This document shows, piece by piece, positions 35,051 through 44,120 of a stretch of DNA of 64,000 nucleotides (position 1 is the first letter of the stretch; each line of letters starts with the position of its first letter). The stretch comes from Armillaria gallica (Eukaryota; Basidiomycota; Agaricomycetes; Agaricales; Physalacriaceae): contig JBANDB010000002.1 in assembly GCA_037576215.1 (NCBI GenBank), positions 2,418,001 through 2,482,000 of the forward strand, read 5' to 3'. The notes under the pieces are model-generated. The model did not search any database and had not been told where the DNA came from. It saw nothing but the letters and a program-made list of their open reading frames with translations. The translations under genes and the position numbers were made by a program.

Positions 35051-35339
35051 GGCTCAGGACTGCAGCAGTTTCGAGGAGGAGTTTTGTTGCCGGGCGTACG
35101 TTTGACGGCCGAGTCAGTAATGGCAGTTGTCGAGAAAATCCTAAACAAAACCATCTTGTCCAACTTCCGACGCTCCGGTACATAGCGATGGTGCCGTGTG
35201 CAAGACAAAGATTCCGTAGATGGACTGACGGAGCTTTTATGCGTACGCAAACACCGAGACCATATGCACAAAAGTGGCAGCCGACCGAACAGCCAGGAAG
35301 GAACAGGCACACGAAATAAAAGACAGAGGCAGTCCACAT
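35040..35339 (-). CDS. Possible small secreted Cys-containing protein
   Basis: A 99-residue frame beginning MWTASVFYFVCLFLPGCS, a plausible signal peptide, followed by CHFCAYGLGVCV. The same frame is partly conserved downstream of A3 (YHFCASGLDVCV, near 62395), where the ATG is followed directly by a stop. In A2 the start is lost. It may be a real small gene travelling with subtype A, or merely conserved 3' flank. Confidence 0.25.
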   Translation of the reverse strand: MWTASVFYFVCLFLPGCSVGCHFCAYGLGVCVRIKAPSVHLRNLCLAHGTIAMYRSVGSWTRWFCLGFSRQLPLLTRPSNVRPATKLLLETAAVLSLRC

Positions 35340-35418
35340 CGCTTCCGTTGTAGGCCTCTCTGTTACATGGTTGCGTATGAATGTGCGTGGTAGAAGTACA
35401 AGGAATGGAAAACCGTCA

Positions 35419-36434
35419 TCAATCTATCTTTATCTTCTTTATCTTTCCCTGCACCGCGGTTATGAGTCATACGATATAGATGCAAATACGCAAACTCACG
35501 TTTACAAGCGATGGCTTCATTGGACGACCACTACGAGATGGAAAAAATGGTTTCGGTCTTGCCGGATCCGGAATGTCGGGTGTCGAAGGTTCTGCGCCGC
35601 TACTGGACGTCGACCCACTACTCGTAGACGCAGAAATCACGCCCGAGGAGGAATCGCAATTATTTTCTCCCCTACCCATCCAGCGATCGATAAAGGGAAT
35701 CACATATTTGTCAAGCGGCTTCGTGATATATACAAGCGCGGTGTCTAAACATAATGTCAGCACAACATAAGAGAAAGCACGATCCACATACTCTCAAGGC
35801 AGTTAGAAATCTCAGTCCGCAAGTTACCGATAGACTCTGATCCAGGGAAGATCAACCAAACAAGAAGTATAAGGTCAGAGACAAGCTCACCGGTATTCTC
35901 CATCAAGACCATGAAGATAGTCGCCCATACCATCCGATGAAGGTCTATATCATCAACGAGCTCGACATATCAACCTAGTGGGAATGCAGCCTCGTCTACC
36001 AGTTTCCAATACTTGGGAGCGCGCTTGACGCCCCGGTGGCGCCGGGGAGGTAGAGGAGGAGCCTTGTCACCGAAAATAAGCTTCACGGGTTCGTACAAAC
36101 AATGAGCGAGGAGATCTTCGCATTGCATCATTATATCGAAACCTTCCCACTTGAGGGTGCTCAAAGGATTTTCAGACATCGCGGTCCTAATTCGTGGGAT
36201 GTCTGATTCACATTTCCGAATTCTGGGCAGGAGTTCAACGTAGAGCTTGGTGAGAGCGGTAGTTAGCGCAGGACAATGGACGGTGTGGGCTTCGGTCGCG
36301 CTGGGAGGAACTGGCTGCCATGCTGGGAAGAAAGGGCCATAGTAGAAATCAGGCCTGACTAGCATCCATGGACGGTCGCCGAACTTGGGGTTGGCAGGGC
36401 GTGGCTTCAGGTAGATCTTGATGTCGGGGTCCAT
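35419..36434 (-). pseudogene. Orphan family, subtype A member A1 (nonsense)
   Basis: Starts MDPDIKIYLKPRPANPKFGD at 36434. Highly similar to A2 and A3: WMLVRPDFYYGPFFPAWQ, VPPSATEAHTVH, VKLIFGDKAPPLPPRRH. After AAFPLG a TGA at 35970-35972 replaces the CGA (Arg) that A3 has at the same place, ending the protein at 154 residues. Downstream the rest of the gene is still recognisable: Ser-rich segment, GRPMKPSL, last intron starting GTGAGT, and a slightly longer tail GKIKKIKID with its stop at 35419-35421. Divergent from the cyclase gene at 36879. Confidence 0.65.
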
Positions 36435-36878
36435 GATAGACTAAGAAAGGGGCGAATCGTCTTAGGCCTACGTTTGTGCGTGTTTGCATCAACATGTCGG
36501 ACTGCTGTAGCCGGGAGACTGAAAGACAACGCTATAGAGTAAACATGGGCGGTATCGGTAGACGAACTTGAAAAGACCGCAGGGAAATCCAGTTTGAGTA
36601 ACTGGTTGGTCAGGCGTGGCTTCTGAGTCATAGAGATGCTGTCCATAGCAGAAAAGAGAAACGAGTTGCCGCCGACGTTCAATGAGGAGAAGAGAGTAGA
36701 ATCAGTGTCGAAGTTAAGTGATGGTGTGTTGGTGTTGTTGGTAGAGCTCTGAGCCGTTTTTCGCCGCCGTCATATGACTATTACCAGGGTCACTGAAAAT
36801 AGGCAGTCAGTAGACGACGGCATTCAGGATATCTTGCTTACCATTCGAATTGTAGGCTCGCCCATCATCGCCGCAGCT
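36435..36878. promoter_or_regulatory. Shared divergent promoter region, module copy 1
   Basis: 444 bases between the starts of A1 (minus) and the cyclase (plus). The same region, in the same relation, lies at 60698-61242 and in interrupted form at 51611-52920. A frame reading MDSISMTQKPRLTNQ is partly conserved between copies 1 and 3 and may be an upstream ORF of the orphan gene. No specific motif is assigned. Confidence 0.4.
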
Positions 36879-37529
36879 ATGTCCATCCAAATCATTGACC
36901 TCAGCCACCCACTCGATCCATCCAACATGTCCTTCTATCCCGGCGACCCACCCTATACCTGTTCTTCCCATGCAACCGTCCCAGAGCACGGCTATAGCGT
37001 CCAAGCCCTCTCTCTGTGCACACACACAGGCACCCACGTCGACGCCCCTTCCCACTTCTTTGCCCAAGCCAAGTCCATCGACCAGATCCCCCTCGCTTCA
37101 TTTATACGCCCCGCCATCGTCGTCGATGTCAGTCAAAAGGTTGTCCCTCGGGCCAGAATTACCTGGGAAGACCTCAACCTGAGCGTCGACGACAGATCGG
37201 ATGCCATTGTTCTCATCCGTACGGACTGGTGTAAACATTGGGGAAAACCAGAGTATGTCAACCATCCTTTCCTCGATGCCGATGCTGCTAGGCAACTCGT
37301 TGCTCGCGGTGTATCAGCAATCGGAATTGACACTCTGAGTCCCGACGAGACAGAAGGGAGTGCAAATGATTTTGGGGTGCACCAGGCGATTCTTGGTGCT
37401 GGTGGACTCATCGTGGAGAATCTAAGGAATCTGGCAGTTATACCTGAAGGTGCATTCGTCAATTTCGTCCCTTTGAATCTGAGAGGTGGAGATGGCTCAC
37501 CTGTGCGAGCATTCGCGTATGTACCGTAA
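36879..37529 (+). CDS. Cyclase/kynurenine-formamidase-like hydrolase, copy 1
   Basis: 216 residues from the Met at 36879. An in-frame upstream Met at 36774 is not conserved in the other copies. PF04199 cyclase family: the metal-binding signature HTGTHVDAPSHF (His49, His53, Asp55, His59), then IVLIRTDWCKHWGKPEY and the C-terminal EGAFVNFVPLNLRGGDGSPV. Members are metal-dependent amidases or lactonases (N-formylkynurenine formamidase, isatin hydrolase, cyclic-amide hydrolases). The exact substrate cannot be read from sequence. It is followed on the same strand by an HpxO-like flavin hydroxylase, so a shared catabolic role for a nitrogen heterocycle or aromatic is possible. Intronless. Confidence 0.85.
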   Translation: MSIQIIDLSHPLDPSNMSFYPGDPPYTCSSHATVPEHGYSVQALSLCTHTGTHVDAPSHFFAQAKSIDQIPLASFIRPAIVVDVSQKVVPRARITWEDLNLSVDDRSDAIVLIRTDWCKHWGKPEYVNHPFLDADAARQLVARGVSAIGIDTLSPDETEGSANDFGVHQAILGAGGLIVENLRNLAVIPEGAFVNFVPLNLRGGDGSPVRAFAYVP

Positions 37530-38457
37530 TACTTTTGAATTGATCTCGTTTATGTCTCTTCGTCTTGAGCTTGAATATTTGAATGCCTACCACGAATTAT
37601 GTCCAAACAATCTTCTCTGCCATCCCGGGATCAATGCTGGACCTGGACCTGGACCTCTGTCGCGTCACTGCCTTGCTTCGGAGGTCACCAGGAATACAAC
37701 AGCCTGGATCTGTTATGTTGCAACTTGTGAAGCATTTGCTCTCCTCCCTGAAAAAAGCATTGAAGCACAATCAAAAGGAAAGAAATACTCGACGCACCTC
37801 GCACCCTTTTTCTAACATGAACCAAGGGAGACCATCTTCAAATTTGTCCATTCTTCATTCCCTTTGTGCGTTACTGTATGCGTTCGAAATAACAACCTTG
37901 AGGATGGGTCTCTGTGGCGGGCATGGTGCAGGAGCTGGCGATTTTACTGCAAGGTGGGACGTTCATCGAAAGGCAAGTGATGGTCAACTCGAAACGCGAA
38001 TTTCCAATACGCATTTAAATTTTGCACATTCGGTGCGAATACGTTCCGTAATTTTAGATCGAAGTGACGCATAAAACCGTTTGACCGGATTTTGCATTGA
38101 TCTTGGGTGAGGAAAAAATAGCAAATAATTTTCAAGCGAAACCTTGCCCTTCTTCCCTTCCTACCACCACTAGCGTCCTCGCCATGTACTGCGACAGCGG
38201 CCGTTCTCCTCACCACCACCACCACCACCACCACCGCGCCTGAACGCGCGCTCACCAATGGGGCGCCCTCTCTCGTGCTAAAGGTCCTCTCAAAGTTTTC
38301 CACACATTCTAGGCAGCGCCCTTCATTATGCCCTGATCTGCAATGTTCGCACGCCGCGGGGTGCGCGAAGCTCTAGACCGATTTGGATACTTATCGGATC
38401 CGGAGATGTTGATAAAGGTAAATCAAGCTCCTTCGATTGCTAACTCCTGCTCCCACT
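37530..38457. other. Intergenic region with CAC microsatellite
   Basis: Spacer between cyclase and HpxO-like gene. It contains a CAC/ACC triplet run at about 38211-38235. Much of it is duplicated, inverted, at 59263-60000 and partly at 50520-50950. Short frames are not conserved between copies, so no gene is called. Confidence 0.5.
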
Positions 38458-39769
38458 ATGAAGGTATGCATCATCGGAGCCGGCATGGGTGGGCTGGCCG
38501 CGTCCATTGCCCTGCAGCAGGATGGCCACGAAACCGTCGTTTACGAGCGAGTCTCGGATCTCCGACCTGTTGGCGCAGCTATATCCGTCTGGTGCAACGG
38601 CGTCAAGGTCCTCGCAAAGCTTGGGCTCCTCAAGGAAGTAGAAAGGGTATCTGGTCGGATGGATAGGATGAGCTATCGGAAGTGGGATAGTGGCGAGGTG
38701 TATTGCGATTTCAGCTTGCTACCCCTGTACGAGGAGGTGCGTAGGATTTCACTGACGGTCAGAGCTTGAACCGATCATTTGCAGGTAAAGCAACGGGCGT
38801 ACCCTATAGCACGAGCTGAGTTGCAGAAGATGCTCCTCGATGCCAATGCTCCAGCACCTATCCACCTCCAGAAGCGCGCCGTATCTTACTCGACTTCTGA
38901 AGACAGTGTTACCGTATCGTTTGAAGACGGAACGACGGAGACGGCCGACTTTGTCGTTATTGCAGATGGAACACATTCCAAGCTGCGCAACCAGGTCACC
39001 AAGACTGAAATCCAGAGAGATTATGTCGGATATGTGAACTGGAATGGTCCTATCGAGATGAAGGAGTTCGAGGTTTGATTTATCATTTTCTTCCTCTATT
39101 TTTATTCATGTCGAGCCACAGGGACTCATATCAAAGGATAATTGGACGCAATTTGTTGGCGAGGGCAAACGAGTATCATTCATGCCCATGTCAGCGACAC
39201 ACTATTACTTCTTCTTCGACATCCCTCTTCCTCTATCCTCTGCGCCTAAACGTCCGGAAGAATACCGCTCTACCCTCGAGAAACATTTTGGTCACTGGCA
39301 TCCAGCTGTCCAAAGACTCATTGAGCGACTAGACCCCTCCAAGGTGGCACGCGTAGAAATACACGATACCAAAACGCTTCCCACACTCGTCGACCTTGAA
39401 TCCGGACGTGCATTACTTATTGGTGACGCCGCGCATGCTACCTGTCCAGATCTTGGGCAAGGAGGCTGCCAGGCATTCGAAGATGCCTTCGTTCTTCAAC
39501 AGCTGTTCCGAGAGCATCGAATATCCCTTGCATCGTCGACAAAACCAGATGTCGAGACTCTTCGTGCCGTACTGCGAGATTTCCAGGATCAACGGGGAGA
39601 GCGCACGGCGGAGCTGGTTTTACGTGCGAGGAAGCGGTCTGGGGTGACACACCAGCTGGGCGACCCGCAGGAGACGCTGGACTGGTATGAGGAGCTCAAG
39701 ACGGAGGACGGGACGGGAATTATGAGGGGGATGATCAAGACAATCCTTGGTGCACCTGCGCAATTGTAG
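38458..39769 (+). CDS. hpxO: FAD-dependent urate hydroxylase (HpxO-like)
   Basis: Starts MKVCIIGAGMGGLAAS (FAD-binding GxGxxG) at 38458. Two introns: near 38736-38784 (GTGCGT to TTGCAG), and one starting at GTTTGA near 39073 and ending at CACAG near 39121. The spliced protein shows VGAAISVWCNGVK, VGYVNWNG, NWTQFVGEGKRVSFMP, YYFFFDIPLP, the flavin motif LIGDAAHATCPDLGQGGCQA, and near the end KRSGVTHQL. These match bacterial HpxO urate hydroxylases along the full length, including the GKR Arg and FYFF-type Tyr near the active site. The reaction would be NADH- and O2-dependent hydroxylation of urate to 5-hydroxyisourate. About 385 residues, the usual length. A transfer from bacteria is possible but cannot be shown here. 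It follows the cyclase gene on the same strand. Confidence 0.8.
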
Positions 39770-40252
39770 ATTTAAATATAGAGGAAAATAAATCTTAATT
39801 ATATCTGCCGCACGTGAGAGACGCGACGCGAGTCGGAAATCGGAATAGGTTCCTTCCTGCCACCATGCCTGACTCTGACTTTTCGTCCAATTCTGCTGTC
39901 AAAAACGCGGCGATGGAGAAGAAAAGTCCACCAGGTAGACCCCAAATTTCTTGTAGTTTTCTCTCTTATTGACATCTCCCCAGTATCTCGGAAGGTAATT
40001 CCTGTTCGACTCGTACAGCCTATTCACTTCAAGGCATTCCCAGGTGCCCATATCGACAGTCGCGCTTGCTCAGAACCGCAATATTCTTCGCCCATCTCCT
40101 CTACGGCCTGCATCTCCTGCGACTTTGGTGGCGCTGACGGAACCGTTGCTGATGTCGTGGTGCTTTGACAATTCCTGGCTCGAGAAACACTTGTGATCAT
40201 TTCATATCCTCGTATATGTGTCCAAAGATGATTAAAACTAATACTGCACCAC

Positions 40253-41786
40253 TCAAATCGTCTTCTTTTTATCCTGCCCGCCCTTAAGGACGACGCTCTC
40301 GATTTCAAAGCGTCCTGTCGCATTTAGTCGTTCCGCTAGCGTATCCCCCATCGCTGAAGCTGGCGTCAGGACACCCCCACGCCGCGCAAATGGCCGAAGA
40401 GTCTCGGGGTGTAGAAGACATAGCGCTGCTTCTGCTACCATAACTGCACGATCCAGAGTTAGCGTTGCCTACGTAAAACACTGACAAACGTACTGCAAGA
40501 AAGAAGGTACCCAGGATCCCCGTGTCCTTTAAATGTCGTCTTGGCGTACATCGACCCAGACTGTGTAATGTTGACCAAGTCTAGACCGCCTAGTTCCACC
40601 TCCGAGTCGTTGGGACCTTCCCCGGGCTTGCTAAGAAGCTTTTTGACGATGAAACGTATCTATATAAGAGTGAGTGTTGAAGAACCCATTATTGGCATTG
40701 ACACGCACCGGAGTTATCATCAAGCCCACCAAGCTCAAGATCAAGCCCAACGACGCAACGGCGGCCATGAAAACGTTGGGCCGGATACTCAGCTCGCCAT
40801 ACGTGAACCGAGGACCGTACCGGACCTTCTCAGCCGCCTCCAACCGCTCCGTGTCTCCTTCCAACCGCGCCTCCATCGCGTCATACTCAAGCAGCCCCCA
40901 CGTCCGCTGCACAATTGCTCTATCGACGTTAGACATGAACCACCGCCCGCCCACCAGTGTCTCGTCGCTGTACGGTATGTGCAGTTTCCGTACGAGTCCG
41001 AACGGCTTCTCTTGACGCAGGCCGACGACGGGGCTCAAAGCATGATTGGACATGGCCCAGCGAAGCTTCTCGCGCGGAACGTCCTCAATCATGGTGAAGA
41101 TTGTCGCGAGGCTCCCTCCCGAGGCCACTCCGTCAAAGTGCCATGCGGTGGTCGAGCTGTCGACGGGGCTCTGAAGCGTCTTGGAACCGAGATAGGCGCA
41201 GAGGTCGCTGGGTATACAGTCCATCCCGCATGTTGGCACGATAATCGAGCCGGTTTTGGTGGCGAAATAGTCGAATCTGCGAAAGTGAGCTTTGAAAAAA
41301 GGAAAGGTAGGAGAGAGGCGCACTCTTGAATGATATCCTTGACCCAGAAATGCTCCCCGGTGAGGTCAACGTAGTGTACGCCATTCTGTACACAGGCCCT
41401 GCTGGACGTCAACAGAAGGAATAGAGAGAGAAAGGACCACGCACCTGACTACTGGCGTGCCATACGTCCAAAACGGACCTACAGTGTTGATGACGACCTT
41501 GGCCGTTTTCACCGCCGCCACGACCTGATCCGGTTTCGTAACGTCCACCTGCAGCACATCGACCGTATCTGGCAGCGAAAATTCTGCGACGATGGCGTCA
41601 AGAGCGTCCTTCCTGCGACCGGCGATGGAAAAGGTAAAAGACGGGCGTTGGGGGTGACTGGAGAGGTAGCGAACAGTTTGACGACCGGTCATACCTGTTG
41701 CCGGACGCCATATTAGACGAGAAAGTAAACCCTAGGAATTTCTTACCCGTTGCACCAAGGACGAGGATGTCGGTTTTCTTGATCAT
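40253..41786 (-). CDS. Saccharopine-dehydrogenase-like oxidoreductase
   Basis: Exon 1 gives MIKKTDILVLGAT, spliced to GMTGRQTVRYLSSHP, forming the Rossmann GATGMTGR motif. It continues FSIAGRRKDALDAIVAEF, VVINTVGPFWTYGTPVVR, GVHYVDLTGEHFWVKDIIQ, CGMDCIPSDLCAYLG and GGRWFMSNVDRAIVQRTWGL, then YGPRFTYGELS and a C-terminal PETLRPFARRGGVLTPASAMG. This is the eukaryotic SCCPDH/trans-acting enoyl reductase-like family, membrane- or lipid-droplet-associated. A hydrophobic stretch (FMAAVASLGLILSLVGLMI) fits that location. The substrate is unknown. Five or more short introns; stop at 40253-40255. Confidence 0.8.
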
Positions 41787-41898
41787 GGTGGTAGAGAGAG
41801 AAGGGGCCGAAGCGAACTTTTATAGAGAATCATATGCATATGACTGCGACTTCCACTCCAACCGGGTACAGTGACGTATTGGTACATATTACAATCTA

Positions 41899-42951
41899 CT
41901 ATTCAAATGCCGTTCCATCCATCCGTACTCCCATATTTTGCTTTATATCCATGCCCAACAGCTTCATTTTCCCAGCCTAAAACAAAGGTCATCAAGACGG
42001 TTAATTTGCCAAGGGACAGAACTGACCTCGATTCGTTCATTCTGCACTTTTCTCAACTCCATGAGTTGCTCACGGCTCATGTAGCTCTCACGTTCGACCA
42101 GCTTCTTCTTGTGAGCGCCACTGATCGCCTTCATGTCGGCTTGGGGGTCATACGTGTCGTCCGATGGAGGAACAAACTCTCCTGAGCGTAGTGCAGACAT
42201 GCGTCGTTCGTATGCCTCCATGTTGTAGTATTTCTCGTGGGGGAGCGTTGCTGGTGTACAGTGAGCATTGGGGAGAACAGACCCGACGAACAGGAACTGA
42301 CCTGTGTTGAAATCTTCCACGAAGCGGACAAATTCCTTCTTGCTCTGATCCTTCGAAACTGTTTCTGGATTTATCTTGCGTTCTTCGACGAGCCATGTAT
42401 GAAATTCCGGGCCTTTGGAAAATATACTAAACATAGGTGAGCAAAAGGTGAAACGACAGGGAGCTCGCAACGCGTACTCAATCTCAGAAATGATTCCGTA
42501 TTTGCCCCACTGAGGAACGGCCCCAGCTTTCTTTTTCTTCAGGTGAACGTAAGTGCAAGATAATACCAAAGTAAGAGGATATACACACCTTCCGCTCCTT
42601 CTTTTCTCTTTTCCGTTCCTTTCTTTCTCGTCGTTCCTTGCTATCCTTCCGTCGTTTCTTCTTCTTCTTGTCAACGGAAGATGCGCTGGACGACGACGAC
42701 GACCTGTTCCTCCGCGACCTTCCTTCTCTCTTCCGCCGGTCACGAGAAGTCGAGCGTCTCCTGTCTCGAGAATCTGATCTCCTTCCATCATGCGAAGTCG
42801 ACCTTGAATATTTCCGTCGCTTGTTCACTGGACTCCGACTTCGGCTTCGTCTGTAGGTAGGAACCTGTGGAGGCGAGAATTCTCGTCCCCTCCTTCCACG
42901 TTCTGGGCTGTGGTCGTCGTAGTGCCGTCTAGGTGAGCGGTCTTGAGGCAT
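41899..42951 (-). CDS. SCI1-like RS-rich nuclear protein
   Basis: Starts MPQDRSPRRHYDDHSPERGR at 42951. The N-terminal half is Arg/Ser and Lys/Arg/Glu rich, of the type found in splicing-associated nuclear proteins. The C-terminal half has a conserved block, VPQWGKYGIISEIE, FHTWLVEERKINPETVSK, FVEDFNTATLPHEKYYNMEA, the arrangement of plant Style cell-cycle inhibitor 1 and its fungal and animal relatives. The final intron (GTCAGT to TTTTAG) leads to AGKMKLLGMDIKQNMGVRMD and a stop at 41899-41901, a better end than the unspliced frame at 41964. Likely nucleolar or nuclear. The molecular role is not defined. Confidence 0.75.
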
Positions 42952-44120
42952 CCTGTGGTCGTAGCCGGCAAAGGTCGCTTTGTTTGGATCCGGCGTAATT
43001 GATCAATCAATGACGCATAGTTTTCGAACCGCACCGTTGTGAATTCAATTTGATTTTTCAGTTGTTTCGGTTCGACCGTCGAGTCACTGGCGCACTGTCC
43101 GTCTGTCGCACGCCGCCTCGTCTCTGTCTTGAGCCTTTTGAACGGCGCTGGTCTGGTGATCCGTTACTATTCATATAATACTGAATCTTGATGGGGATGC
43201 AGTAAAATGTCACTGCCAAGACTGGAGCCCCGGTTATGTGGCAAAAGGTACGAACGTTGCTTTGACTCCACTTGGCTCCACCTTCTGTGTGATATCTATG
43301 CCTCCCTACCCCCAAATTTCTATATGAACGGTCATGGGCAACTCGAAAGAGACTTTTGTTTCCGACAATAAGTACGTTCGACAGGACACACCGGGCGCTA
43401 TTCGCGTGTGGTAATCTGAGCATAAACGTTATGGCATGATCCTAGAACTTCAGGGCGATTCTGTATGCCTATCCCTTTCGTTAAAGATTTGTCCAAGGTA
43501 CCAGCCCAGGCGCAGATTACATGCGGTGAGCGATTGTCTTCGCCTCCAGAATTACTCCATTGACTAAACGATCCTAGTCTCTGAAATTTTTAGGTAACGT
43601 CTGATGCATGATGTTTCGCTGAATTGACAAAATTGGGACCAAGAAAAGTCTATTAGGGAGATTGGGACTGTAACGCCGGTTGCAATTAACAGCTCTATTC
43701 AATACTGCGTCCATGCTGGAGAAACCGTCACGAGACGGCGCGACCCTCGAGTTTGTCGTAACTAAATGTATGTGGGCACCCTTCGAAAAAGCTGTTGGCG
43801 TTGTGTCAGCCGGGAAAGACGTACTAGCCGAGTTCCAGAAATATCACGGCGTCTACTTGATGCCCACTTTACCGGCACCTTGCAATGTAATTTTTGTCAA
43901 AGTAGCCGTGGGAAAGATCAGTGATTCATCATTGAGTGGCGCGTGCGCGTTCCATGTTTGGCACGCCGCTTCCTTCGCGTCACGGTCAAGTAATTCATTT
44001 TCGTTTCCGACCAAGTTCCATCAGCAGGGTCCCGACCTGTACTTAAGCCGTGCTGCATATGAGAACACCCTATTCCTACTGTCACGCTCAAAAAATAGGC
44101 TCTACTCGTCGCGCAATACC
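42952..44120. other. Intergenic region
   Basis: Divergent spacer between the SCI1-like gene and the FAD-linked oxidase. The frame upstream of 44121 is open back to 43680, but the extra residues show no similarity to the oxidase family, so I treat them as untranslated. A minus-strand frame at 43058-43423 has no support. Confidence 0.4.

Noticed and set aside
37486..38074. Small ORFs downstream of the cyclase as a separate gene
   Set aside because: They are not conserved in frame in the duplicate spacers at 50.5-50.9 and 59.3-60.0 kb.
40541..41329. A 262-codon plus-strand frame
   Set aside because: It is a shadow of the saccharopine-dehydrogenase-like gene on the other strand.
43680..44120. 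N-terminal extension of the FAD oxidase from the upstream in-frame ATG
   Set aside because: The residues before MTDFNSDSKEAES show no family similarity and include sequence of non-coding character.
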